A stretch of DNA of 64,000 bases from Phyllobacterium sp. YR531 (GTDB lineage Bacteria > Pseudomonadota > Alphaproteobacteria > Rhizobiales > Rhizobiaceae), in NCBI RefSeq assembly GCF_000282595.1, contig NZ_AKIZ01000022.1:310001-374000 (forward strand), in the 5' to 3' direction. Position numbers and translations under genes: made by a program. How positions within the stretch are numbered: the first letter of the stretch is position 1; each line of letters starts with the position of its first letter. Positions 15,071-24,391 of the stretch are shown piece after piece. The notes beneath the pieces were generated by a model. The model saw only the letters and a list, made by a program, of their open reading frames with translations. It did not search any database and was not told where the DNA came from.

Positions 15071-16156
15071 ATGACAGACACAGAGCGAACGCCGCATAAA
15101 AGCCAGGAGTTCGAGAGCGTGCTGACGCAGAGCGCGTCGACCGTTGCCAGTTTTGACAGCGACGATAAAAGCACGCTGGAAAAGATACGCCATTTCCTGC
15201 ATTCAAGTCCCGCCGCAGTTCCGCTGATCGTTCTGTTCCTGTCCTTGCTGATCTTCGCCGTTCTCGTCGGTTCGAAGTTCTTCACGCCGTTCGCCCTGAC
15301 GCTGATCCTGCAGCAGGTGGCGATTGTCGGCATTGTCGGCGCGGCGCAAACCCTCGTCATCCTTACCGCCGGTATCGATCTTTCCGTCGGCGCGATCATG
15401 GTTCTGACCTCGGTGGTCATGGGCCAGTTTACGTTCCGCTACGGATTGCCGGTGGAGGTGGCAGTTGCCTGCGGTCTGGCGCTTGGTGCCTTCTGCGGCT
15501 TCATCAATGGTGTGCTGGTTTCCTATGTGAAGCTGCCGCCATTTATCGTCACGCTCGGCACATGGCAGATATTCCTTGCCACGACCTATATCTATTCCAA
15601 CAATGAGACGATCCGTGCGCAGGAGATTGAGCAAAGTGCGCCGCTGCTGCAGTTCTTTGGCCAGAAGATCAATCTGGGCGGAGGGGCGCTGTTCACTTAT
15701 GGCGTTTTCGCCATGATCCTGCTGATCGCGCTTCTATGGTACGTGCTCAACTATACCGCGTGGGGGCGACATCTCTATGCCATTGGTGATGATCCGGAGG
15801 CGGCGCAGCTTTCCGGTGTTCGCACCAAGCGTGTATTGATCTCCGTCTATGTACTGGCAGGCCTCATCTGTGGCTTGGCAGGCTGGGCGCAGATTGGCCG
15901 TAATGGTTCGGTCTCTCCGCAGATCGGCCAGTTTGCCAATATTGAATCCATCACGGCTGTGGTCATCGGCGGCATGTCGCTGTTCGGTGGGCGCGGCTCC
16001 ATTCTCGGTATGCTCTTCGGGGCGCTCATCGTCGGCGTCTTCTCCTTCGGTATGCGCATGTACGGCACGGATGTGCAGTGGACCTATATGATGATCGGTG
16101 TCCTGATCATTGCCGCTGTTGCAGTCGACCAATGGATCAGAAAGGCGGCAAGCTGA
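15071..16156 (+). CDS. frcC: Fructose-type ABC transporter permease
   Basis: A 361-residue inner-membrane permease of the RbsC/BPD_transp_2 family. The N-terminal cytoplasmic extension (about 45 residues, polar) is followed by roughly ten hydrophobic segments. The family motif GIDLSVGAIM and the cytoplasmic loop around GDDPEAAQLSGVRTKR, which contacts the ATPase, are present. GGAGG precedes the ATG. Its stop codon overlaps the frcA start (TGATG). Confidence 0.9.
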   Translation: MTDTERTPHKSQEFESVLTQSASTVASFDSDDKSTLEKIRHFLHSSPAAVPLIVLFLSLLIFAVLVGSKFFTPFALTLILQQVAIVGIVGAAQTLVILTAGIDLSVGAIMVLTSVVMGQFTFRYGLPVEVAVACGLALGAFCGFINGVLVSYVKLPPFIVTLGTWQIFLATTYIYSNNETIRAQEIEQSAPLLQFFGQKINLGGGALFTYGVFAMILLIALLWYVLNYTAWGRHLYAIGDDPEAAQLSGVRTKRVLISVYVLAGLICGLAGWAQIGRNGSVSPQIGQFANIESITAVVIGGMSLFGGRGSILGMLFGALIVGVFSFGMRMYGTDVQWTYMMIGVLIIAAVAVDQWIRKAAS

Positions 16157-16947
16157 TGAGTATGACACAAACTTCCGCAGCCCCGCTTTTGACCGCACGC
16201 GGTCTTGTCAAGCGCTATGGCCGCGTCACGGCGCTCGACCATGCTGATTTCGACCTTTACCCCGGTGAGGTACTCGCCGTTATTGGCGACAATGGTGCCG
16301 GAAAATCCTCGCTGATCAAGGCGATTTCCGGCGCTGTTCATCCTGACGAGGGCGAGATTAAACTGGATGGCAAGGTCATCAATTTCCGCTCGCCAATGGA
16401 AGCACGCGATGCGGGTATCGAGACGGTCTATCAGAACCTTGCCTTATCTCCGGCGCTTTCGATTGCTGACAACATGTTTCTTGGCCGCGAGCTTCGCAAA
16501 CCCGGGATTGCGGGAAGCCTGTTCCGCATGCTCGATCGCAAGGCAATGGAAAAGATGGCGCGCGACAAGCTTACCGAGCTTGGACTCATGACCATCCAGA
16601 ATATCAGCCAGACGGTGGAAACACTTTCGGGCGGTCAGCGTCAGGGTGTTGCCGTGGCCCGTGCAGCGGCATTCGGTTCGAAAGTCATCATCATGGATGA
16701 GCCAACGGCAGCGCTCGGCGTCAAGGAATCACGCCGCGTTCTCGAACTCATTCAGGACGTAAAAAAACGCGGCCTACCGATTGTGCTGATCTCGCATAAT
16801 ATGCCACATGTTTTCGAAGTGGCAGACCGTATCCACATCCACCGGCTGGGAAAACGCCTTACCGTGATCGACCCGAAGGAATATACGATGTCGGATGCTG
16901 TCGCCTTTATGACCGGAGCGAAAACACCTCCGGCACAGGCAAACTGA
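16156..16947 (+). CDS. frcA: Fructose-type ABC transporter ATP-binding protein
   Basis: A 263-residue single-domain ATPase: Walker A GDNGAGKS (44-51), signature LSGGQRQGVAVARA and Walker B VIIMDEPTAALG. Unlike RbsA or XylG it has one nucleotide-binding domain, as in rhizobial FrcA. The start used is the ATG overlapping the frcC stop; an upstream frame inside frcC is not credible. It is followed by a small inverted repeat and the D-lyxose isomerase gene. Confidence 0.9.
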   Translation: MSMTQTSAAPLLTARGLVKRYGRVTALDHADFDLYPGEVLAVIGDNGAGKSSLIKAISGAVHPDEGEIKLDGKVINFRSPMEARDAGIETVYQNLALSPALSIADNMFLGRELRKPGIAGSLFRMLDRKAMEKMARDKLTELGLMTIQNISQTVETLSGGQRQGVAVARAAAFGSKVIIMDEPTAALGVKESRRVLELIQDVKKRGLPIVLISHNMPHVFEVADRIHIHRLGKRLTVIDPKEYTMSDAVAFMTGAKTPPAQAN

Positions 16948-16975
16948 GCGAGAACAAGTGGACGAAAAACGATCA

Positions 16976-17014
16976 TGCCGATTGTCTCTCCCCTTGCGGG
17001 AAAGATAATCGGCA
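16976..17014. repeat. Short stem-loop related to the frcB-frcC repeat
   Basis: TGCCGATT (16976-16983) pairs with AATCGGCA (17007-17014). The interior carries TCTCTCCCCTTGCGGGA, the same motif as the outer arm of the 180-bp element at 14849-15028. It sits between frcA and the isomerase gene and may separate their expression. Confidence 0.5.
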
Positions 17015-17056
17015 ACTACCAATTAAACCATTGCAGTTACAAGGATATTTTTGAGA

Positions 17057-17746
17057 ATGAAGCGTTCCGAAATCAATGCGATTATCCGCGAGAGTGACAA
17101 GTTCATCCGCTCGTTCGGCTATGTCATGCCGCCCTTCGCCTACTGGTCGCCGGAAGAGTTGAAGGCGCGCACGTCGAGCGATGCCAAGGCTATTCTGGAT
17201 GCGCGTCTCGGCTGGGACATTACCGATTATGGTCAGGGCAAGTTCGATGAACTCGGATTGTTTCTCTTCACCACCCGCAATGGCAATCAGGAAGACCTGA
17301 AAAAGGGCGGCGGCATGCTTTATGCCGAAAAAATCATGATCAGCCGCGAGAAGCAGCTGTCGCCAATGCACCGCCATATCGTCAAGGCGGAAGACATCAT
17401 CAATCGTGGTGGTGGCACGCTGGTGCTGGAGCTGTTCAATTCGAAGGAAGACGGCAGCGTCGACGAAAACACAGAGGTTGAAGTTGCCACCGATGGCCGC
17501 ATTGTTCGCCAGAAGGCTGGCGGCCTGCTCAAGCTGCAGCCGGGCGAAAGCGTTACCCTGCTGCCGGGTAACTGGCACGCATTCTGGGGCGAAGGCGGCG
17601 ATGTGCTGATCGGTGAAGTGTCGACAGTCAATGACGACCTGACTGACAATATCTTCCGCGAGCCGATTGGCCGTTTCTCCAACATCGAGGAAGATGAAGC
17701 GCCACTACATCTTCTCGTTTCCGACTACGACAAATGGCTGGCCTGA
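17057..17746 (+). CDS. D-lyxose isomerase family protein (cupin)
   Basis: A 229-residue protein of the DUF1498/D-lyxose ketol-isomerase family. Its cupin core has the metal-ligand block SPMHRHIVKAEDI and the later GNWHAFWGEGG and LIGEVST strands. These enzymes need a divalent metal and interconvert D-lyxose with D-xylulose and D-mannose with D-fructose. ATG at 17057 follows AAGGAT; the TTG six bases upstream is less likely. It lies between frcA and frcK and overlaps frcK by 13 bases, so translation is coupled. The gene would let the cell route imported mannose or lyxose into fructose or xylulose, which is inference from family and place. Confidence 0.8.
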   Translation: MKRSEINAIIRESDKFIRSFGYVMPPFAYWSPEELKARTSSDAKAILDARLGWDITDYGQGKFDELGLFLFTTRNGNQEDLKKGGGMLYAEKIMISREKQLSPMHRHIVKAEDIINRGGGTLVLELFNSKEDGSVDENTEVEVATDGRIVRQKAGGLLKLQPGESVTLLPGNWHAFWGEGGDVLIGEVSTVNDDLTDNIFREPIGRFSNIEEDEAPLHLLVSDYDKWLA

Positions 17747-18390
17747 TCACTTTGGACCGCGGGCAGGAAGTAACCGTCGACGAACTCGTTGCGGTCATTC
17801 TTGCCCGGGCAACCGATAGCAAGCGGCTTGTCGTGGCCATTGCCGGCCCTCCGGGTGCCGGCAAGTCTACCGTTGCCGCCTCGCTTTGCTCGGCCATCAA
17901 CGAGCGCGATCCGGCAGCAGCCGTCGTCGTGCCGATGGATGGCTTTCATCTCGACAATGCCATTCTTGATGCAAGAGACATGCGCAAACGCAAAGGTTCT
18001 CCACCCACCTTTGACTGCGAAGGCTTCGAGGTCATGTTGAAGCGTTTGCGGGCTGGCGGCGAGGATATTGTCATTCCGCTTTTTGACCGCAAGCTGGATC
18101 TGGCGCGTGCTGGGGCAGATATCGTCAAGGCGGATCAGCACATCCTGCTGGTAGAGGGCAATTATCTGCTGCTCGATCAGTCGCCATGGAACCGGCTGGA
18201 GCCATTGTTCGATCTGACAGTGTTTCTCGATGTTGATCGCCTCGAACTGGAAAACCGTCTGGTGCAACGCTGGCTGGGCTTTGGCTATAATGTCGGCTCG
18301 GCACAGATAAGGGCGCTGTCCAACGATATGCCAAATGCCGATCTGGTGCTTGAACACTCCCGTCCGGCAGATTTTATCGTCAAGAACTGA
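17734..18390 (+). CDS. frcK: P-loop sugar/nucleoside kinase of the frc operon
   Basis: A 218-residue uridine kinase/phosphoribulokinase-like protein with Walker A GPPGAGKST, a substrate loop VVPMDGFHLDN and a lid with GFGYN. It corresponds to FrcK, the fourth gene of the rhizobial fructose operon, where it is annotated as a kinase whose own substrate is not firmly established. Here the isomerase gene is inserted in front of it. It is the last gene of the operon; the following Sel1 gene has its own context. Confidence 0.82.
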   Translation: MAGLITLDRGQEVTVDELVAVILARATDSKRLVVAIAGPPGAGKSTVAASLCSAINERDPAAAVVVPMDGFHLDNAILDARDMRKRKGSPPTFDCEGFEVMLKRLRAGGEDIVIPLFDRKLDLARAGADIVKADQHILLVEGNYLLLDQSPWNRLEPLFDLTVFLDVDRLELENRLVQRWLGFGYNVGSAQIRALSNDMPNADLVLEHSRPADFIVKN

Positions 18391-18461
18391 GCTTCGGGCT
18401 TGCGTTGCGCAGTGCCGCGCCATAGCACTATCGCGGTAAATCGGTGCGCGGGGGTGCAAGC

Positions 18462-19508
18462 GTGAATCTCAAGAGTATTTTTCTGACCTTCAGCCTGCTG
18501 TTGGCGGTTTCATCGGGCAGCTATGCCGATGAAGCTCAGACAGCATATGAAAATAAAGATTACGCGACTGCATTGAAGCTTTGGCAGCCGCTTGCCGATA
18601 AGGGTGATCCGGTTGCGCAGTACGGCATCGGAAGTATCTATCTTAACGGCTATACTGGTGAAGAGGACTATGCCAAGGCCCGCGACCTCTTGAACAAATC
18701 GGCGGATCAGAATTATGCACGCGCGCAAAATGCCATAGGCGACATGTATCGCATGGGGCTTGGCACGGAAGAAGATGCAGCCGAGTCTGCAATCTGGTAC
18801 CGCAAAGCGGCAGAGCAGGGGCTGGCACGCGCACAGCGCAATCTCGGATTTCTCTACTCCAACGGCATAGGCGTTGATGAAGACGATGCACAGGCCCTTA
18901 TCTGGCTAACCAAAGGAGCCGATCAGGGCGACGATCAGGCGCAATATTACCTCGGCAATGTCTATTCCAATGGTTTCGGTGTGGAAGTGGACAAGGCAGC
19001 GGCTGCCGCCCTCTACCGCAAATCGGCCGAACAGGGCAATGTGGACTCGCAGAACTATCTGGCACTGGCCTATGAGAACGGCGAAGGCGTCGAGCAGAGC
19101 GACAAGGACGCCGTTCTCTGGTACACAAAAGCCGCTGAACAGGGTGCCTATCTGTCTCAGATGAGCCTCGGCAATATGTATCTGGAAGGACGTGGTGGTT
19201 TACCGAAAGACCCGAAAAAGGCCGTCGAGCTTTACCAGCTCTCAGCCGATCAGGGTTACACGGTCGCGATGGATAATCTGGCCCTGCAATATGTCTCGGG
19301 CACCGGCGTTGAACAGGATTACAAGAAGGCCATGGAACTGTTTCAACTGGCTGCGGAACAGGGCTATGCTCCGGCCCAATATAATATCGGCGTTCTTTAC
19401 AATTTGGGACAGGGTGTCAAAAAAGATATGAAGCAGGCCAGGTATTGGTGGCAGCTTGCGGCAGATCAGGGCAATGAGTCTGCCGTGGCGGCGCTTAAAG
19501 CCAATTGA
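18462..19508 (+). CDS. Secreted Sel1-repeat protein
   Basis: A 348-residue protein made of a signal peptide (about 1-22, LTFSLLLAVSSGSYA-DE) and eight Sel1-like repeats of about 36 residues plus a partial one. Typical repeat cores are AQYGIGSIYLNG, AQNAIGDMYRMG, AQRNLGFLYSNG, AQYYLGNVYSNG, SQNYLALAYENG, SQMSLGNMYLEG, AMDNLALQYVSG and AQYNIGVLYNLG. Such alpha/alpha solenoids bind proteins in the periplasm or at the surface and can modulate signalling or host interaction. GTG at 18462 is chosen because it places the signal peptide at the N-terminus; GTG at 18444 is an alternative. It is not clearly part of the frc operon. Confidence 0.82.
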   Translation: MNLKSIFLTFSLLLAVSSGSYADEAQTAYENKDYATALKLWQPLADKGDPVAQYGIGSIYLNGYTGEEDYAKARDLLNKSADQNYARAQNAIGDMYRMGLGTEEDAAESAIWYRKAAEQGLARAQRNLGFLYSNGIGVDEDDAQALIWLTKGADQGDDQAQYYLGNVYSNGFGVEVDKAAAAALYRKSAEQGNVDSQNYLALAYENGEGVEQSDKDAVLWYTKAAEQGAYLSQMSLGNMYLEGRGGLPKDPKKAVELYQLSADQGYTVAMDNLALQYVSGTGVEQDYKKAMELFQLAAEQGYAPAQYNIGVLYNLGQGVKKDMKQARYWWQLAADQGNESAVAALKAN

Positions 19509-19564
19509 TATGCAAATGCGCGCGGCAGTGATGCTCGCGCGCATTTGGGAACAGACTGGGCAGC

Positions 19565-20365
19565 TCAGGCCTTGCTTACCTTGAAGAATGCCTGCTTGCC
19601 CTGCACGCCAGCGATGTTTGCCGAGTGGCCTTCCTTGGTGCAGAAGGCAATGGCCTCCATGTATCGCATGGCCAGAGGCTGCGTCAGGGCAGGGTTCGGG
19701 TTCATCAGGAACGGCACAGCTTTCCAGTTGTAGAAGCTGATCGCCATCATGTTATGGGTTTTGGGTATCAACGTCTTTGGGTCATCAAAGAGATTTTTGA
19801 TGAAGTTGAATATGCCGATGGATTCCTTGCTCGGCGTCATCAGCGTACCCGTTGTTATGCCGACCGCCCCGGAAAACTGATCGATCCCCTCCGATTCATC
19901 CCAATAGGGGCCCTTGAAAATCGGCACACCGATTTCCCCGTCGATGACTTGCGTCCAAGGCGCGTTGCCGATGGATTCGCCCGTTGGTACGCGCTTGGCC
20001 GCTTCACTGACACTCTTGACCTTGAAGCCTTTCATCTTGACTGAAAGCACGCCGACACCGGCAGTTATGCCGACCGTGCCGCCGAGACCGCCGCCGGTGA
20101 ATGTCTGTACCTCGCCGGTTTTCCGGTTGCGGAGCGGTAGAGTTATCTTGCCGATACTGACACCGAGCTTGGCAACCGGGGTGCTGACCGAGACACCATC
20201 TTCACTGGCGTCGGTGAGATTCCAGCCGGTGCGACTCTTCTCGATAGAGGCAGCATATTGCGAACTTGCTTCACGCTCCTGCAGGTACTTGTCCCGCTGT
20301 CTGTAAGCTTCTTGCATAAGGCCGGAGGCGGCAGCCGGTGAAAAACCGAAGTCGGAAGGTCCCAT
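19565..20365 (-). CDS. Uncharacterised 266-residue protein
   Basis: No family is recognised. The ATG at 20365 has a ribosome binding site (GGAGAGATC directly upstream), giving 266 residues beginning MGPSDFGFSPAAASG; an upstream start at 20392 would add nine. Residues 15-45 are a charged helix (QEAYRQRDKYLQEREASSQY). The middle is Gly/Val-rich with short beta-type repeats (TFTGGGLGGTVGITAGVGVL), and the C-terminal half has a single FNFIKNLFDD segment and FYNWKAVPFLM. There is no signal peptide or membrane helix. It converges on the Sel1 gene with a 56-bp gap. The Gly-rich central part suggests a beta-barrel or lipid-contacting protein, but this is weak. Confidence 0.6.
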   Translation of the reverse strand: MGPSDFGFSPAAASGLMQEAYRQRDKYLQEREASSQYAASIEKSRTGWNLTDASEDGVSVSTPVAKLGVSIGKITLPLRNRKTGEVQTFTGGGLGGTVGITAGVGVLSVKMKGFKVKSVSEAAKRVPTGESIGNAPWTQVIDGEIGVPIFKGPYWDESEGIDQFSGAVGITTGTLMTPSKESIGIFNFIKNLFDDPKTLIPKTHNMMAISFYNWKAVPFLMNPNPALTQPLAMRYMEAIAFCTKEGHSANIAGVQGKQAFFKVSKA

Positions 20366-20500
20366 GATCTCTCCTACAATGTCAGATCTCAAGAATAGGT
20401 CTGGCAGGCGACAAATCTATGAAACACAACCTAGAATATATGTAAACCGCAAAGGTGGTTGTATCTATATCCATTGCACCAAGATTGTTTGTTAAAAACA

Positions 20501-20527
20501 AAAGCCCTCCCGGTTGGGGAGGGCTTT
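20501..20527 (-). terminator. Intrinsic terminator of the autotransporter gene
   Basis: AAAGCCCTCC (20501-20510) and GGAGGGCTTT (20518-20527) form a strong stem-loop. On the minus strand it is followed by GTTTTT, so it ends the autotransporter transcript 21 bases past its stop codon. Confidence 0.85.
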
Positions 20528-20547
20528 CTCTTGTTTGCTGTGACGTC

Positions 20548-23500
20548 TTAGAACTTCACGGTCAGGTCGGCTTTTACTGCATTGTCTCTGGTGTCGCCGG
20601 AGAACTGGCCGGTATAGGCAAGGCCAAGCGTTGTGCGCTTACCGATGCCGACATCAAAACCGGCTTCCACGGCGAAGGCGTTCTTGGCAATTGGCAGGCC
20701 CTCGATGGAGAAGGGGGCACCGCCTGCAAAGGCAAGGCTACGCTCCGGCGTTACATCGCCGAAAGCGTGGTTCCAGCCAACCATGCCGCGTGCCGTCAGC
20801 GTGGTTGTCTCGCTGAGCGCAAAGTCACGCGACAGGCGAAGTCCGAGCGTTGTGGTGGTGACATCGCTGGAGCCGGAACGGCCGGTCAATGCGCCATCGC
20901 CACCATCTTCCTGGAAGCTGTCGGTTTTCAGGTGGGTGTAGCGGGCAGCGGCAAAGGGTTCAAGCGCAGCATATTGCGTGCTGATCTTGTAACCGAGTTC
21001 ACCGAAGACCTGCACGGTCTGAGCATCGTAGGATGCATTCTGGCCGTTTGTCACACCGCCAAGCACGACATCGCGATCCGTGTCGATCTCATGATGGCCA
21101 ATATTGGCACCAAGGCGCAGTCCAAGTGCATCCCACTGCGTACCGGCATAAACACCGACCTGATAGCTGTCGACATCGGCCTTCGCTCCACCACTGTGCA
21201 GCGAGGTATTGCCATAGCTTGCCAGAAGGCCGAAGCGCCATGTTTCGGCGATCACACCGTCAAGACCGGTGACGAACCCGCCGGTATCGCGGCTGTAGCC
21301 GGAGGCATTGCCGTCACTGTCCGCATGCGCCCATGCACCATAGGCTTGCGCCCACAGGGCAGGGGAAAGATCAGCCGGAGCCACAGCAGCGAAAGCTTCG
21401 CCGCCATTGCCCTTGCCATCCGGACCATAGGCCAGCGGGTTGATCGTCGCCTGCTGGGTGACAGCCACGCCGTCAAAGGCAGCGCGCAGACGTTCCGTTG
21501 CTGCCTGACTGATGAAGTGGCCATCCTCGATCAGAACACCATCAAGCGTTGCATGGATTTCGCCGGAAAGTGACCGGTAGGTCCCTGCAATGCCGTCGAA
21601 AACAGTGCTGGTTTCGATAGTGTCATAGAGGTTGTTGCCCGCTCCAAGGTCTTCAATGGCGTTGGCTACGGCCTCCTGATTGTCTGTTTCGGCAAAATCA
21701 CCGAAGCCGAGTTTGTTGCGCTTGATTGAAAGGTCGATTTTGTTTGGATCGTAAGCAAGGCTTGTGTCGTAGAACGCATAGGTTGGTACAACATCTTCAA
21801 ACTTCCCTGTGATGCCGCCGGTCGACGTCACGATCGTATAGGTCTTGTCGTTAAGGGCAGCCCGCAATTGCGTTGCGGTGACCTTTGCGTCGCCTTTGGC
21901 TTCCGGCGTTACCATGACAATACCGCCGAGCAGCGTTGTCTTGCCTGCAACGACAAGCTTGTCAGCCTCGCTGCCATTAACCTCGATGTGCAGCACCGAA
22001 CCCTTGTTGAAGGTGGCATTGCCATCCGCAGTCAATGTCCCGACAGAATTGCCGGGAGCAACCGTACCGCCCTTGTTGACGACGAGCGAACCAGCATCCG
22101 GATTGGCCGCATCAAGATGGCCGACATGGCCGGTACCGCCAAGGGTACCGCCTGCATTGACAATGGTCTTTGACGTAATCGAACCATCGACTGAAAGCAG
22201 GCCGCCATTGATAAGCGTGTCGCCCCTGTAGGTGCTGTCACCAGTCAGCCGTAGACTGCCTGTACCGCTTTTCGTCAACCCGCCAATATAATTGTTCGGA
22301 TCGCCCAATTTCTTGGTCAATGTTGGAACGAGCGCTTCATAAGCGGTGAACTCTTTCAGCGCTCCTGCAATGCGATCATCGGTAATGGTGGTGCGGATTG
22401 TTCCAATGCTTGCCGCGGGTGTGTCCTTGAAGGCAACAAACTGCGGCGCGCGGGGAATGCTAGTATTTGGGGCAGTTGCCACGAATGCGTTCCACAATGC
22501 AGTGGCAGCCGGATTTGCCAGCATGGCGGCATCGGCTTTTTCAAATGCAGCATTGGCCGCATCGAACTCTTCTTGAGTCAAAGGAGGGGTTTGCGGAAGC
22601 GCAACAATATCAAGTTTCGCATAGCGATCCCTGACCAGCTCAATGGCTGCCGGATAGTCGGATTCCGGAAAGTCCGTTATGACCTGCTGACGGATTTTTT
22701 CCTTGCTGGCTTCGGTTATGCCATTCTGCCAGCCTTCGGAAACCTTTTTGGCTTCCCAGTCATCAATGGTCTGACGGTCTTCAACTTTGCGCTGGTCAAG
22801 TGCGGCCTGCGAGATATCGTTTTTCCAGACCTCTTCATTTGCGCCGCGATAGGCACCCGGCAGGTTCGCGTTAACCCGGCTGAGAAACTGGCCGGGTCCG
22901 TCCATCGCCTTTTCGAGATTGATCAGACCCCAGCCGAATACATCATCCACACCGGCTTCGCCGAGATCGGTTGATGTCGTCTTGAGGATTTCGTTGACAT
23001 CGCCATTGGAAAGATAGGGGAAGCGCTGCCTCAGTACCATGAAGGCACCGGTTGCAGCCGGACCTGCCATGGAAGTACCGCTCAGCTCTTCATAGCCGGA
23101 CGTTAATTTGCTGTCATCGATGACGTCACCGGGGTTGAGGCCCGTAATGTCGCCAACCGGCACGCCGCTGTTGATGTTGGTGCCGGGAGCGGCCACGCAG
23201 TGATATTTGGAATAGCCGCAAATGCTCGAAAAGCCGCTGCGTGAATAGCCATCCGGATTTGCCTCATCAGCAACGACGCTCATCGTTGTCAGCCAGTTTT
23301 TCTCCAATTCCGGGCGGAAGGTTGCAAGACCGGCAAGGGCGTCTGGTTCCAGACCGCCATCATTGCCTGCCGAGAATTCCACGACAATGCCGCTTTCGGC
23401 AGCTTTGATTGCGCCATTATAGGCGCCGCCTTCCGGCGTGCCGAGAATTTTCTCGATTTCCTGATATTGCCCGTACGCTTCCGCATAGGTCCAGGATGAA

Positions 23501-24201
23501 CTGGAAAGGCCGATGCCCCAACTGTCTGTAATAATCGAAACGCCGCTATTGATCATGGCGTCCCATGCTGCGCCGTAAACCGCGCCGTCATTGCCCAGTA
23601 CAACACCGTCTTCAGGACCGGCATCATAATTGCTTGCGGCAAAAATGGCGGCACCGAAGCCAACGCCCATCATTCCCTTGCCATCGCGGTTTGCGGCTGC
23701 AATGCCGGCGACATGTGTGCCGTGGCTGGAGATTTCATTGTAGCCATCGATATACTGGCGGCCATCAGCGACGAAACGGTCACCGGCCTTCACAGGAAGA
23801 TAAGGGTCGGTATAAAGCCGGGTGCCCTCGGTCTTGACGAAAGTCATTTTGCCATCACCGGCAAATTCCGAATGTCCAGCATAGACAGGCTGATCGATAA
23901 CACCGAGCTTGGTATCCTTGCCGGTAAAGCCCATTGCATAGGCCGCATCGGAATTAAATGCTTTCAACACGTCATTGCCGTTGAATTCGGCATCATCGCG
24001 CCAGCTCTTCTTGGCGGCTTCGAAATCATTGGTTCGGGTGCCGTCGGCATTGTAATATTTGGGTTGCTGCTGGGCTATTGCACCTGCCGTTGCGGCAGTA
24101 AGCAGGACGCTGGTGAAGACTGTTGTAACGAGATGTTTGCGGAACGTTTTGAGACGGTTTTTATGGGCGGAAGCTCCCGCACCAGAAATATAAAAAGACA
24201 T
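20548..24201 (-). CDS. Subtilisin-like serine protease autotransporter (type Va)
   Basis: A 1217-residue classical autotransporter. The N-terminus is an extended signal peptide (about residues 1-43, ending TAGAIA). A subtilase S8 domain follows, with the full triad Asp103 (GVID), His160 (SSHGTHVAG), oxyanion Asn280 (SAGND) and Ser377 (LSGTSMAG). The middle (about 550-850) holds a passenger-associated beta-helix repeat (GSGTGSLRLTGDSTYRGDTL-like). The last 270 residues are the outer-membrane beta-barrel, beginning ALWAQAYGAW and ending with Phe (TVKF). Relatives process other surface proteins or host proteins; whether the passenger is released is unknown. CGGAGGAATTT precedes the ATG. It stands alone with its own terminator. 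No Brucella gene name is assigned. Confidence 0.9.
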   Translation of the reverse strand: MSFYISGAGASAHKNRLKTFRKHLVTTVFTSVLLTAATAGAIAQQQPKYYNADGTRTNDFEAAKKSWRDDAEFNGNDVLKAFNSDAAYAMGFTGKDTKLGVIDQPVYAGHSEFAGDGKMTFVKTEGTRLYTDPYLPVKAGDRFVADGRQYIDGYNEISSHGTHVAGIAAANRDGKGMMGVGFGAAIFAASNYDAGPEDGVVLGNDGAVYGAAWDAMINSGVSIITDSWGIGLSSSSWTYAEAYGQYQEIEKILGTPEGGAYNGAIKAAESGIVVEFSAGNDGGLEPDALAGLATFRPELEKNWLTTMSVVADEANPDGYSRSGFSSICGYSKYHCVAAPGTNINSGVPVGDITGLNPGDVIDDSKLTSGYEELSGTSMAGPAATGAFMVLRQRFPYLSNGDVNEILKTTSTDLGEAGVDDVFGWGLINLEKAMDGPGQFLSRVNANLPGAYRGANEEVWKNDISQAALDQRKVEDRQTIDDWEAKKVSEGWQNGITEASKEKIRQQVITDFPESDYPAAIELVRDRYAKLDIVALPQTPPLTQEEFDAANAAFEKADAAMLANPAATALWNAFVATAPNTSIPRAPQFVAFKDTPAASIGTIRTTITDDRIAGALKEFTAYEALVPTLTKKLGDPNNYIGGLTKSGTGSLRLTGDSTYRGDTLINGGLLSVDGSITSKTIVNAGGTLGGTGHVGHLDAANPDAGSLVVNKGGTVAPGNSVGTLTADGNATFNKGSVLHIEVNGSEADKLVVAGKTTLLGGIVMVTPEAKGDAKVTATQLRAALNDKTYTIVTSTGGITGKFEDVVPTYAFYDTSLAYDPNKIDLSIKRNKLGFGDFAETDNQEAVANAIEDLGAGNNLYDTIETSTVFDGIAGTYRSLSGEIHATLDGVLIEDGHFISQAATERLRAAFDGVAVTQQATINPLAYGPDGKGNGGEAFAAVAPADLSPALWAQAYGAWAHADSDGNASGYSRDTGGFVTGLDGVIAETWRFGLLASYGNTSLHSGGAKADVDSYQVGVYAGTQWDALGLRLGANIGHHEIDTDRDVVLGGVTNGQNASYDAQTVQVFGELGYKISTQYAALEPFAAARYTHLKTDSFQEDGGDGALTGRSGSSDVTTTTLGLRLSRDFALSETTTLTARGMVGWNHAFGDVTPERSLAFAGGAPFSIEGLPIAKNAFAVEAGFDVGIGKRTTLGLAYTGQFSGDTRDNAVKADLTVKF

Positions 24202-24343
24202 ACAAAATTCCTCCGATAATCGGATCTACTAATCCGAACGAACTAGAAGATTGAAATTTATCGGCGGGTTTGGTCAACCCAAGATTGTACAATTGTGGAA
24301 ACTTTGTGGTAACATTTTGATTTCAATGACAGAATTTTGACGA

Positions 24344-24362
24344 GTGATCACGTTTTGATCAC
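24344..24362 (-). terminator. Stem-loop behind the IclR gene
   Basis: GTGATCA (24344-24350) and TGATCAC (24356-24362) form a seven-base-pair stem 29 bp past the IclR stop codon. On the minus strand a T-containing tract follows. The same sequence is in the upstream region of the autotransporter gene and could instead be an operator. Confidence 0.4.
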
Positions 24363-24391
24363 AAAATATTTTATTTAAAAATTACAAGTAC

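Noticed and set aside
20455-21573. 372-codon plus-strand frame
   Set aside because: It is antisense to the autotransporter barrel; its Gly/Ala/Cys-rich sequence is a shadow of the codon bias on the minus strand.
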